Of a DNA stretch of 64,000 nucleotides, positions 34,013-44,578 are shown one piece after another. The translations under genes were made by a program, and so were the position numbers. This stretch comes from Archivesica marissinica. Taxonomy: Eukaryota; Mollusca; Bivalvia; Venerida; Vesicomyidae. The first letter of the stretch is position 1. Every line of letters begins with the position of its first letter. The notes beneath the pieces were generated by a model. That model saw only the letters and a list, made by a program, of their open reading frames with translations. It was not told the DNA's origin and ran no database searches. The stretch lies in contig CM026387.1 in NCBI GenBank assembly GCA_014843695.1, forward strand, positions 80,965,128 to 81,029,127, given 5' to 3'.

Positions 34013-34837
34013 ATAAACAAGCAACATTTATTTTCGCATAAATATATTAGAAAATGCTATTTTCCCCCAGTATTGAATAAACTAAAGTCTGTGCTGCGAT
34101 AGTAAATGGTCGTGTTGCAGGATTCCATATTTGTGTAGGACAACGTAGGGATTGGTGGGTTACCACACGGACCGGGTTGTGGTATGTGCCTGAAACATAC
34201 AAAGGAAGACCTGGTAGGGCTACTCAGTGCTCCACTAGGCTTGGTGAACTGGTGGTGGTAGCAAGTACAAACAGTAAACAGTAGGAAAATGTATGGTTGA
34301 CTGCGTCAATACTACAGTATATTACAGGACGATATGAAAACACAGTGATAAACAGACTAATGACTGGCCAGGTTTAGTTTAAGCATAATTATTGTATTAT
34401 AGTTTGAACAATGCACACAATTACACGAACAATGCACACAATTACACATATTAAAATACAGAAATAAAATATAATGAAAAACACTTCTTGTTTGGGAGTC
34501 AAGTGCAGCAATACACATAATATAAGTCCTGATGAGTAAGAACATGCATTGGTTGAGGTACTCCGGTATTTTGGGAAAAGAGTTAGATTAGACAATTATT
34601 TTCCCACCTTTATTTTTAAATTAGTACTTACAACATTATTTGAATCGCTGTCGAGACCTCATTCCATCGCATGCATACACTATGGAACAGCAGTACCTAA
34701 GCATGGTAGTAATTTCTAGACGTGTCCGTTGAGGTATCGACGTACATATATGTATTATAGTATAGGGAACTGATCATTGTGAGATTGGAAATATAAATGG
34801 AATATGTGGGAAACACCGCTACGTAAATAGGATAAGT
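34013..34837. other. Stretch without recognised features
   Basis: A short direct repeat (AATGCACACAATTACAC) at 34411-34447 is the only structure seen. Confidence 0.4.
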
Positions 34838-35086
34838 GGAAGTCGTGATAGCGCAGTGGTATTGCGTTCGCTTCAGGTGCGAACGGCATGGACTTCGAGC
34901 CCCGCTGTAGCCGTTACGAGTGTGCCCTCGGGTAAGGTATTTAAATTCCATGTTACCTCTTCTCTCTCCCTCGTGACGATGGATTCCACCAGGAATGAGG
35001 TATCGAGAGTGATTAATATAAGTTGTAAGAACTTGTTTCGCAATCGAGCTAAAATAAATTTGTATAAACTAAATAGAACAAATGGA
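34838..35086 (+). mobile_element. tRNA-derived SINE, family 2 (best copy)
   Basis: A box GATAGCGCAGTGGTATTGCG, B-box region GACTTCGAGCCCCGC, body GTGCCCTCGGGTAAGGTATT and GTGACGATGGATTCCACCAG, then the tail GAGGTATCGAGAGTGATTAA to AATTTGTATAAACT. Confidence 0.8.
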
Positions 35087-35204
35087 CTGATACTAAAATA
35101 ATATCTTACACTATTCTTGCTCTTGGAACTACCCCGGTAGCCATTAAATAGTCTGATTTAATGTCTGAGTTCGCTAATAATCCCTACCTCCGTCTATGTT
35201 ATAT

Positions 35205-35465
35205 ATATATTTCGGGCTTTACGCCTGCATCAGCACCATTTTTGGGCTATATTGCCAGCGGGCAGTTTACCTAACAACACCTTTTCTAAGCAGGCTCCAG
35301 CGGTTAACCAGTAATTGGGTGCACACACCTCCGTAAGAAACTGCCAACTTTTTCATATAAATGAAACACGGTCTGAGCGTGGCTCGAACCCGTGACCACC
35401 AGTAATGATAGGTTACAGTGGTATACAAGTCAGCGACTTTAACCACTCGACCACGGAGGCGGACC
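35205..35465 (-). mobile_element. SINE family 1, tail type A
   Basis: Complete minus-strand copy from TTTCGGGCTTTACGCCTGCA (tail) to GACCACGGAGGCGGAC (head). Confidence 0.82.
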
Positions 35466-35789
35466 CTCCGTCTATGTAAAATTTACTCTGTTCCAAGAAT
35501 ATTATATTTACTTGTTACGGTACAAGGTAAGTTACAATTATGGACTTTAAAATATTTTAAGCACAACGTGTGCTATATTTTCTTAGTGTCATTGAAAAAA
35601 GAATTCACGTAAATACAAGTAATGAACTGTATGAACTACGTTATCACGCCCAATGTAGTTCATACCCGATGGAAACTATTAGCCCACGATTCATTAAAAT
35701 ATATTCTTTAAATATATGAATATTAGAGTTTAATAACATGGGTCTTCTCAAGGATGCTTAAGTAAGTGGGTACCCGCCTATATAATTCT

Positions 35790-36000
35790 GGTCCGCCTCC
35801 GTGGTTAAGTGGTTACGGTCGCTGACTTGTATACCACTGTAACCTATCATCACTGATGGTCACGGATTCGAGCCCCATTCAATCAGTATCTCTTATATAA
35901 AATGGTTGGTAGTTTTTAAGGAGGCTTGTGCACCACGTATTGGTTAACCGCTGGAGCCTGCTCAGGAAATGTGTTTATTGTTTAAACTGCCCGTCGCCTA
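35790..36000 (+). mobile_element. SINE family 1, tail type B, split by the DIRS insertion (5' part)
   Basis: Head GTCCGCCTCCGTGGTTAAGT, B box GGATTCGAGCCCC and body CTGGAGCCTGCTCAGGAAAT are followed by CTGCCCGTCGCCTA, where the DIRS element begins. The missing end of the tail is found on the other side of the element. Confidence 0.85.
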
Positions 36001-36216
36001 TAATTGAGGATTTTATGTGGGCGCAAAGCGCCCGAAATGAAATATAGATTATACGAAGAAAATGAGTAAGATATAACATTGCAATCGCCTTCAAATTTAG
36101 CATAATCAGCTGTTAAAAGTCCCTATTAAAAAGTGGACTCGTCCAATACCCTCCTCTAATAATGGTATCAACTACTATATAGAGGAGGTCACGCGTGTAA
36201 TATCTGCTTTCAATTT
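36001..36216. repeat. DIRS copy 2 left terminal inverted repeat
   Basis: Matches the reverse complement of the right repeat from GTAAGATATAACATTGCAAT inward. Its outermost part of roughly 50 bases (TAATTGAGGATTTTATGTGG to ATATAG) is unique to this end, including a GGGCGCAAAGCGCCC palindrome. Confidence 0.85.
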
Positions 36217-36473
36217 GCGAACCAAACATGATCACACATTAAATAATGATAAATTATCATTATCGTAATGATTCAATATCCTTCAAATGTTCTGTGTTCA
36301 AACAGACAAGTGTCACATTCATCATTGTGAAAGAGTACACAAGCAAACATAAAACCACATGACACTGCATTCATATATTTCATAGTTTACTGCAGTTGCG
36401 TTAGAACAAATTATTAATTGACTAATTTAATAGATACAGTCAATGCACATATACAATACACCATAGTCTAGGG

Positions 36474-36668
36474 TAGCCTTGCTGGCAAACGTCTCCTCGT
36501 AATTGTCTAGAATAGCCTTCCTGGCAAACGTCTCCTCGTAATTGTCGAGAATAGCCTTCCTGGCAAACGTCTCCTCGTAATTGTCTAGAATAGCCTTCCT
36601 GGCAAACGTCTCCTCGCAATTGTCTAGAATAGCCTTCCTGGCAAACGTCTCCTCATAATTGTCTGTAC
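36474..36668. repeat. 39-bp minisatellite inside the DIRS element
   Basis: Five units of TAGCCTTCCTGGCAAACGTC + TCCTCGTAATTGTCTAGAA lie between the left terminal repeat and the internal complementary region. Confidence 0.88.
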
Positions 36669-36795
36669 ATGTACAAATTCTTCACGGAAGAAGCCATCTC
36701 GCTGCAAGCATCTAAGTGGTCCCATCTGAAATTAGTATGAACAGTTACAATAATTTCAGTCAAATCTCATGTAATCAAGGGAGGGAGCGGAGGGA

Positions 36796-36913
36796 TTGCA
36801 ATGTTATATCTTACTCATTTTCTTCGTATAATCTATATTTCATTTCGGGCGCTTTGCGCCCACATAAAATCCTCAATTATACTTCAGAACAATCGTAAGA
36901 TATAACATTGCAA
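36796..36913. repeat. DIRS internal complementary region
   Basis: The first ~85 bases are the reverse complement of the left end (from TTGCAATGTTATATC to CCTCAATTA). They continue directly into the complement of the right end (TACTTCAGAA to AACATTGCAA). In DIRS elements this region is thought to template joining of the two ends during circular replication. Confidence 0.85.
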
Positions 36914-37935
36914 GTTCAAAGCTCATGAAAACATCAAGATACTGACCTAAAGATAATACTGCACTGGTAAAATTCCTATTGGTTATTTTCCGATTATAGA
37001 ACGTACTAAACGTAGACGAGCTTGACCAGTCAGCCATTGCCATGATTTCATTAACAGATACGCCCTGTGATATGGCTTTACTACTCAAAGCACCTCTAGT
37101 GGAGTGAGCCGAAAAAACTGATACGTCTATTCCAGCCTGGCTAAGCATATCCTTTATCGACCTAGAAATGGTATTTGCTGTGACTCTTTTATGCGGCTTA
37201 ACCATTGCACGTAAAAGTGGGTCGAACAGGTCATCTTGGACCCCCTTTATTCTAAAGGTACTAGTTCTCCCTAAGTACTCCTGTAGGCACTGAAACACAC
37301 ATAGTTTAGGTTTGGGTAACCTTCATATATGACTTCCTTTGAGTTGCAGTCTTTCGGGGATTTACTTAAACCAGGAAGAGTAAAATACACTGTATGAGTA
37401 TTTGGAGCAATAGTCATGAAACCTTTGTCTAGTCTGGCTAATTCTGACACTCGTTTAGGAGCTGCAATTGCTAGAAGAACTGCTAGCTTCTTGGATATGG
37501 TTTTCAAAGAAAGATCGCTATTTGCTGGGAGAGAAACTAAGTATTTCAATACTATATCAATATCCCAAAACTCCTTATACTTTGGTAATGGAGGATTCTC
37601 ACGCTAAATGCCTTTCATAATGTGTTTTACCAAAAAATGTTGGCATATAGGTAAACTATCCACATGTTGATGAACTGACGAAATTGCTGATCTATGTACA
37701 TTTATAGATCTGTATTGAAACCCCTTGATATGCATCCTGCATAAAAACTCTATAACCTGGCCTACAGGGGCTGACATTGGATCAATTTGCCTTTCCAGCA
37801 ACACCACTTCTTCCAGGCTGAATTGTAAGATGTAGTGATACCCTTACTCCAGGATCCCAGTAATAATTCCCGAGCCTTTTGTGATAATGACATTGATTCA
37901 TATGATTGCCTGAGATAACCCAGCCTATTGAGGGG
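36873..37935 (-). pseudogene. DIRS tyrosine recombinase, disrupted
   Basis: N-terminal part SYESMSLSQKARELLLGSW with the core-binding motif SYNSAWKKW, then APVGQVIEFL, the box I Arg in APKRVSELARL, box II HSTRGALSSKAIS, and the nucleophile Tyr in FSTFYNRK. Thus all catalytic signatures are recognisable. The frame changes near 37790 and again near 37290, and an in-frame TAG sits at about 37604. The last residues overlap the internal complementary region. The enzyme would cut and rejoin DNA for integration, but this copy cannot make it intact. Confidence 0.75.
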
Positions 37936-39868
37936 ATGTCAGAATAGTTGGGAAGGATGGTAGCAGTATAGGGTCCTGTATCGTCATCTCCAGCAGGGTC
38001 GAGTACCATGACTGGGATGGCCATGCCGGTGTGATTAGAACTATTGTTGTCTGTTCCAACCTCACCTTCTTCAGAACAAGAGATATCAGGCAAAATGGAG
38101 GAAAAGCATACCCTTTCAGTTTGTCCCAGGGGTGTATCAGGGCATCGTACTCCATCGCCATCGGATCTGGCAGCCACTTCATGTATTGTTCTAGTTGAGC
38201 ATTGGTTCGGTCCGCAAAGAGATCCACATCGCATTGTACAGTTCGTTTCATCAAATGTCTGAAAACTAATTTGTTGAGACGCCAACTGCTCGAGTCGTTC
38301 TGATGTCTCGACATCCAATCTGCCTCTACATTCTCGCGACCTGGAATGAAATCCGCTTTTATCATTAGATTTCGATTTAATAACCAGTTCCAAATTTATA
38401 TAGCAACCTTGTTGCAATTTCTTGACACTGTGCCCCCCATCTTGTTCAGATAAGCCTGAGTTGTTCTGTTGTCTGTCTGAATCAGAACTAGTGTATCTGA
38501 CTTGTTTTTCAGAAAAGATCTTACTGAGTGGTGAACAGCTAAAAGTTCTCGAGCATTGATATGTAGGTCTCTTTCGGACCCGATCCAAGGACCCCCGATG
38601 CGGGTTCCCTCGCATACTGCTCCCCATCCCCAATCCGAGGCATCTGTTTGGATGATCATAGTGGGTTTTGTATTTACCATTGATTTCCCATTCCAGTGAT
38701 CTAAATGGTGAATCCACCAATTTAATTCTTGCTTTGCATTTTCGGGCAGCGTGATTTTTGTATCGTAATTTGTTGAAATACTGTATGCATGATTTGTTGC
38801 ATCTTGCAGTGCTGGATAATGCAGCGGGGTAGAAAATACCGCTTGAATAGAAGCAGTTAGATTTCCTATCACCTCCGCCAATTTTCTTACATATACTGTG
38901 GTGGATTCTAGAACCTCCTGACATAACTTTTTCACCTTTGCAATTTTTTACTTGGGAAGAGAGAGTGTCATTTCCCGAGAATTTAGTTTGAAACCTATGT
39001 ATTATATGTTCTGTGTTGGGTTTTAAACTGATTTTTTGTAATTGATCAGAAAGCCCAGACATGTTAAAATCTCTATTGCTCTTGAACAGTCTCGCATCAG
39101 CTGATCCTTTGATTGGTTCATTAGCAATATATCGTCCAGGTAAATGACCATTCGAATCCCCATTCTGCGTAGAAAAGTTACTGGAACTTTCAGCATTTTG
39201 GAGAAGGAGTAAGGAGCTATGGCTATCCCGAAGGGGAGTACGAGAAATTCGAATACCTTTCCCTGAAACTTGAATCTCAGAAACCTGCGGTAAGTTTTGT
39301 GTATGCTTATTGAAAAATATGCATCCATCAGATCTAGTTTTATTAGCCAATCGTTTGGTTGTATCATGTCTTTGACTATGTTTATACCTTCCATCTTGAA
39401 ATGTTGATACTGTAAATGAGTGTTCATTTTTCTTAGGTTTATTACCGGTCTCTGACCACCTCCCTTTTTCTCGACTAGAAATAAGGGGCTTATTAAACCG
39501 TTGGAAAAGTGATCTACTTCCTTTATTGCTCCTTTGTCTAACAAAGCTTGAACTTCTAATTCTATCAACTTTGTCTTCCTTTGATTGAATTTTGCTTCTA
39601 TGGCTTGCTGTGGATGGCTTAGGACAGGTTGGGTTACACAATTTAGTTTTAGACCCAAGACATTTCCTAGTATCCACTGATCGTTCGTCAGAACTAGCCA
39701 ATTTTGATAGAATAATTTTATCCGACCCCCTACAGGAATATTTTTCAGTGTTTCCACTGCAATAGGGAACTGAACCAATGACCATGGTCTTACCTGAACT
39801 ACTGGTTGAACTGTTTGGTGATTGTTCTTTTGGACTGCCACTGTCCCCTGCCGCGTCCTCTGCCTCGG
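37925..39868 (-). pseudogene. DIRS reverse transcriptase / RNase H, disrupted
   Basis: RT motifs in order: LIKLDLMDAYFSISIHK, FEFLVLPFGIAIAPYSFSK, MVIYLDDILLMNQ (YxDD). RNase H follows with QTDASDWGWGAVCEG, DLHINARELLAVHH and QTDNRTTQAYLNK, so D, E and D are visible. Nonsense codons break it: TAA near 39023, TAA at 38948-38950 (copy 1 has His) and TAA at 38396 (copy 1 has Leu-Glu). The TAG at 37925 may be the natural end. Its start overlaps the gag C-terminus in another frame, as is common in this group. Confidence 0.8.
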
Positions 39869-40961
39869 TAGTTCTGGCCCCCAAACTGAGCTGTCGTTGA
39901 GGGCCCTCCTCGAAAAAACTGGTTATCGTTCTGTTTCCGAGGTTTGTAGGAAGATTTGTCGGCAGAGTACCTCTTTCCTTGAAAGGTACCATCTTTGATA
40001 ACTCACGGTTGTCTTGGCTTTCGGTAGACATCAGTTTCATAAATTTTCTACCGAATAGATAGGTCTTAGATTTCAACAGAGCCTTCTTACCGGCAGAGTC
40101 ATCTAATAAGTCTAGCGAATCTGGCAGTACTTTGGAAATTATCGACTTCCTGCGATCAGCCATGTAAACATAGTGCGCATTCCCAATCAAAACCAAAGCG
40201 CGTTGTACGACACTAATAACATCTGTCGGATTAATGGATTTGCCCTTTCTCTTTAAACGCTCTGCTTCTTTCCAAAGAATAGACAAGGGTCCCACAGCAT
40301 CAAGTATTCTGTTCTGAGTGTTAATGATAACCTTCTCCCTCTTACCAGAAAGAGGTGCGTTAAATCTCTGACGAAACAGTTTCTTAATAAAGCGATCAGT
40401 CTCTTTAGTCGCCAATTTCTTACTGTCTGGTTTAGGACAATCCTTCGTGATGTCCTGGCGAACTTTCTTCTCAATGCCACTGTTCGCGAACTTCTCAATG
40501 TAATGACACATTTTCTTGGGTATATTCGACCCTTGAGAATTGAAATTGAAGGTAGAAGGATCAAATAACGACAAGTCGTCATTGTCAGATGATTCTGAAC
40601 TCAATTCGTCAGAATCTGATCGATTTCCACTGAAATCCTTGAAATTTTCATTCATTTCCTCATTCCTATCTCTATTCCGGTGTGGTCTAAAACCCGCATC
40701 CGGGTCACGCGGTCGCCACAGACGAGATTCGTTATCGTCTTCATGCCCGCTTATCTCACCGGGTTCAACTTCTCTAAATGGATATACCTGGCTTGTCGTC
40801 TCATTATTGCCCTGAACTGGCGTGTCTATTTTGCCCTGAAATGGCTTCTCTTTTGTGCCCTGGGTTGGCTTGACAGAAACATTGTCATCTGAACTAATAT
40901 CCGTGTAATCTAATTCTGTTCCGGCTCCTAAAGGAGTCAACAAAAGTTGTTTCTGCGACAT
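39799..40961 (-). pseudogene. DIRS gag-like ORF with a frameshift near its end
   Basis: The ATG at 40959-40961 opens MSQKQLLLTPLG. A Ser/Asp/Glu-rich region (SDSDELSSESSDNDD) precedes a helical middle. The expected Arg/Gly-rich nucleic-acid-binding end (YRGRGRGRGQ) lies at about 39825-39870 in a different frame that stops with TAG at 39799, so one base appears to be lost near 39975. In the sequence as given, the ATG frame instead runs on through the polymerase region to 37782. Confidence 0.7.
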
Positions 40962-41047
40962 AAATCAACATAAAATTACCAAAGTCCACGTGGTCAAAAC
41001 ACAAGTATTACACACTGTATTATCGAATGACTTATAATGAGAGCTAA

Positions 41048-41197
41048 ACTTGAAAGCAGGTATTACACGCGTGACCGCCTCTATATAGTGGTTGATACCA
41101 TTATTAGAGGAGGGTATTGGGACTTTTAACAGCTGATTATGCTAAATTTGAAGGCGATTGCAATGTTATATCTTACGTATTTTCTGAAGTATAATTA
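41048..41197. repeat. DIRS copy 2 right terminal inverted repeat
   Basis: Reverse complement of the left repeat and same as the right end of copy 1, but lacking about 19 bases between GGGTATTGG and GACTTTTAAC that both of those retain. Confidence 0.85.
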
Positions 41198-41225
41198 TGA
41201 GCAACCGGTAGCGACGTTAAATAAG
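41198..41225 (+). mobile_element. SINE family 1 tail type B, 3' remainder after the DIRS element
   Basis: GAGCAACCGGTAGCGACGTT + AAATAAGC continues the tail interrupted at 36000. The copy at 61130 carries the same tail (GGGCAACCGGTAGC) undivided. Confidence 0.8.
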
Positions 41226-41651
41226 CTTATATATACACGATGGTTCAAAAATTAGCTCACTGTTTATACTATGTATGTGTATATTCGTTGGTTTGCGCTC
41301 GCATTACGCTGGGTACAAGCGACAAGGAAGTTTAGATAGTACGAGGTGTGCATACCTACATGTGGGACATTATCAACTGATTTTAAAGCAATTAAACAAA
41401 ATAACGAGTATGGAACTTCAGATTGTGTTACTTATATATGGATTAAGTTATGCACTTGGTAATATTTTATATTTGGTGTGGTAGGGTTCGGATTCGGGGG
41501 GGGGGCTCAGTTAGAATGAGAACACTCTATACGTTTCATCAATCTATTGAATCTCATTGTAGACAACAAGGCTCTCGAACGCTCTGGTTCTACAATACAC
41601 ATATATACACACATTACGAATATGATTAAAACATATACGTATATAAATATA

Positions 41652-43179
41652 CTGAACCAAAAAAGAAACGTTCGCAAAGTAGGTCTTAAACTTATAAGGT
41701 TAAATACAACATGTAGAAAAATGTGTATATGTAGTAGTTTACACTGACGACCTACTTTGGGAAATCGGTCAGATAATCACCTCATGTCGAACGATATCGT
41801 CTGTTTTGACAAAACCTCCATTTTCACGTGCACGCACGGGGTGGACATATCTGGTGTACATGTGTTAACTTTTTTAACTGCAAGTTATTGCACTTGACGA
41901 CTACAGTCATAAAAATACCTAAACACCTTTATATCGATACAATTTGGGTAAAATTTCGATGCCTCGAATTGCGAAACATTTAAGAGAGAGAGCCGTTGGG
42001 ATGCTGGAGGCAGGAGCTTCAACGGACGAGGTTGCTGCGCACGTTGGATCATCTGTGCAGGCAGTTAGAAGTCCGAGACGGCGGTTTGTGCAGACCGGAA
42101 GCACGGAAGATCTTCCACGTAGCGGTAGACCACGTGTAACCACGCCGGTGCAAGACAGCTATATTTTGAACAAACATTTACGAAATCGTTTTTTAACTGC
42201 GACAGCTACAGGGTTTGTCACCCCAGGTACTTATAACCCCAGGATTTCCGCTCAAACCGTACGAAATCGTTTGGCTGAGAACAATTTACGTGCACGTCGT
42301 CCCTACGTCGGAACAGTATTAACGGATCGTCATTGCCGTGACAGGCTTCAATGGGCTGATAGACACATCAACTGGACAAGGCAAGACTGGCGGACGATTC
42401 TTTTTTCAGATGAATCCAGGTTTGCATTGTCCAATAGTGATGATCGGATCAGGGTCTACCGACGTAGGAATGAACGTTACGCTGACTGTTGCGTTCTTCA
42501 GCGGGATCGTTTTGGTGGTGGGGGTTCCGTGATGGTCTGGGCCGGAATAAGTTATGGGCATCGTACCCAATTAGTGGTCATTGATGGCAATTTGAATGCT
42601 CAACAGTATAGAGACCGTGTCCTTGCCCCACACGTTGTTCCTCTCTTACAAAATCACGGCGTTATTTCTGTGTTTCAGCAAGACAACGCCAGACCTCACG
42701 TCGCCCGTGACAATATCCAGTTCTTGCGAAACAACAATATTGATGTCATAGACGACTGGCCCTCAAAAAGCCCGGATCTAAATCCCATCGAGCACCTTTG
42801 GGATAATCTTGACACACGTGTACGGCAACGTCAAAATCCGCCTGATAACGTCAATGAGCTCCGTGACGCTTTGCTAGAAGAGTGGAATAATATACCCCAG
42901 GCTCAAATTAATAATCTCATCCACTCAATGCGTCGTCGTTGCCAAGCTGTTAGCAATGCTCGCGGTGGGCATAATCGTTACTAAAGCAAACAAAAATTGA
43001 ATCGACACCTACCTCAAATGAAATTGAAAAATCCAATGATGATTTTCAGACTGTAAATGAACTTTGATGAATTGATTTTAAATTATTGTGCAATAACAAA
43101 TACGAATAAAAACTGTTAATATACACATATGTGGAAACAGTCCCATTGAAGTCTCGCGAAAGTTTCTTTTTTGGTTCAG
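41652..43179 (+). mobile_element. Tc1/mariner transposon, apparently intact
   Basis: A 1,528-bp element with 24-bp terminal inverted repeats (outer part CTGAACCAAAAAAGAAAC) that differ at one base, flanked by TA on both sides as expected for this superfamily. The single ORF is uninterrupted. Near-perfect ends and an open gene point to recent insertion. Confidence 0.93.
41959..42984 (+). CDS. Tc1/mariner transposase (DD35E)
   Basis: 341 residues from the first ATG (MPRIAKHLRERAVGMLEAG); an upstream in-frame TTG at 41944 is not used as a start. The N-terminal paired-like helix-turn-helix region (about residues 5-50) is followed by the GRPR motif and a second HTH. Catalytic residues: Asp in FSDESRF, Asp in QQDNARPH, Glu in SPDLNPIEHLW. 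I count 35 residues between the last two, not the 34 of Tc1. A Gly-rich stretch (RFGGGGSVMVW) is typical. The length is usual for the family. It would excise and insert the element at TA sites. Confidence 0.93.
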   Translation: MPRIAKHLRERAVGMLEAGASTDEVAAHVGSSVQAVRSPRRRFVQTGSTEDLPRSGRPRVTTPVQDSYILNKHLRNRFLTATATGFVTPGTYNPRISAQTVRNRLAENNLRARRPYVGTVLTDRHCRDRLQWADRHINWTRQDWRTILFSDESRFALSNSDDRIRVYRRRNERYADCCVLQRDRFGGGGSVMVWAGISYGHRTQLVVIDGNLNAQQYRDRVLAPHVVPLLQNHGVISVFQQDNARPHVARDNIQFLRNNNIDVIDDWPSKSPDLNPIEHLWDNLDTRVRQRQNPPDNVNELRDALLEEWNNIPQAQINNLIHSMRRRCQAVSNARGGHNRY

Positions 43180-43181
43180 TA

Positions 43182-44456
43182 TATATATAGATGGTTTGCG
43201 GTGCTTGGGTTAACAACAACAACATATTATTTACGTTGGCACTATATATACTCTCGTCAGGTTCGTGGTTCGTAATAACGCTTACTCTTACTTAAATATA
43301 TATATGACATCAGTAACACATCGGTAATCTATGTTACATCCATGTGTCTGATGAAACATAGACATATGCAACATAGACCTATACAATTACTTACGCAGAG
43401 ATATGGTCTCTGTAACACGCTTCTCGCTATTCTCTCCACCGTCCGCAACACATTCAATCACTCACTGGTGCGGGTGACACATGTAAATAGCATGCATTTG
43501 TTAAGTTATGTGCAATGATGAGGTTTGATATACCGACAGTCAGGACCAAGGGGACATACTCAGGAAGGGACCAACTGAACCGATCCCGCGTACAACATAA
43601 TGAACACAATACTACAGCGTACAAATCAAAACTTTCAATATCTCACGCATATATATATATACCTGAATAATACGTTATTCTGTTTGAAGACGTCTATGGT
43701 ATGCTCTATTCGCTATGACTATATATAATAAATGCTCTCTTCATATACAAGACGGCTGACTATCATACGATATTGGAAAAGACTGCATTGGAATATCACG
43801 CTACATGTCGCTCACACACGTATCCTCGAGTTAAACTCGATACGCACGGTTGCGTCTCGCTAAAGTATGGAAACTAAATCGGACCCTACTACATTTGGTA
43901 TTTCATGTTTTAAGATAATGGACCAATGTTTGAAATATGCCCTTCCACCATAGTATAACTTAGTGAAATAAGACTGACATACATGTGTAAATGTGTTGGT
44001 ATTTAATAACGGGCATCGATCCATATGATTGACTACTTGATAAACACGACTTCTATAGAAGAGTGAAGATGCGGTATACTACAACCAATCCACCACGCTG
44101 CAGGTTCGAATAACACAATGGGTGTCTAATTATTGCATGTAATGGTGTTATCCTGGTTGCTTGTGGAAGGTCGGTGGTTCTACTAGGATGCCCGCTCGTG
44201 TCTGAAATACAGTCTTATGGGCTCCGGGTCTTCCTGAACCACTAACATGCCCTGGACTTAGTAGAAGAAAACAATACATCAACATTCCTGAGTAGATTTA
44301 CTTCCGTTACGACGTTTTTTTCTATTCTTTCTAATCGTGTTTTGTAAAGAGTGTAATATGTTATACTATCACCCTGCAAAATAACACGATTGGAAAGTGC
44401 GATATGTATTTGTTTGTCTCATTAAAACAAACAATTAATGCAAATATAAATAATGA
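43182..44456. other. Stretch with one degraded dispersed repeat
   Basis: 44040-44250 contains GGTTCGAATAACACAATGGG and GGTCGGTGGTTCTACTAGGA, then GCCCGCTCGTGTCTGAAATA. These recall a repeat common in bivalve genomes (GGTGGTTCTAC...CCCGCTCGTGCCTGAAAT). The rest shows no gene or structure. Confidence 0.4.
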
Positions 44457-44578
44457 ATTACGAGTTAATAGTTTCCATTTGGGTATGTTTAAAGTTACCG
44501 TGGATGCATGCGGCTTCCATGAACCTTAAACACGCCCAATGTTGTTTATACCCCAATGGAAACTATTAACTCGCAATA
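44457..44578. repeat. Inverted repeat / MITE-like hairpin
   Basis: GAGTTAATAGTTTCCATTTG returns inverted as CAATGGAAACTATTAACTCG. A related half (CACGCCCAATGTAGTTCATA to GGAAACTATTAG) occurs at 35647-35690, so it is dispersed. Confidence 0.6.

Larger units (their letters stand above)
36001..41197 (-). mobile_element. DIRS-like tyrosine-recombinase retrotransposon, copy 2, structurally complete
   Basis: The 5.2-kb element has inverted terminal repeats and an internal complementary region that carries both ends, head to head, in complement. Minus-strand order is gag-like, reverse transcriptase/RNase H, then tyrosine recombinase, as in DIRS-group elements, which integrate by a tyrosine recombinase and make no target duplication. 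None is seen here either. Coding regions carry several stops and frameshifts, so this copy is probably not autonomous. Ends were set from the junction preserved in the internal complementary region and from the split SINE. Confidence 0.9.

Noticed and set aside
37782..40961. A single 1,059-residue protein
   Set aside because: Only about the first 330 codons are gag; the rest is out of frame with gag, RT and RNase H. Kept as a finding, not as a gene.
41944..41958. Upstream TTG as transposase start
   Set aside because: The in-frame ATG at 41959 gives a normal family N-terminus; TTG starts are not expected in an animal.
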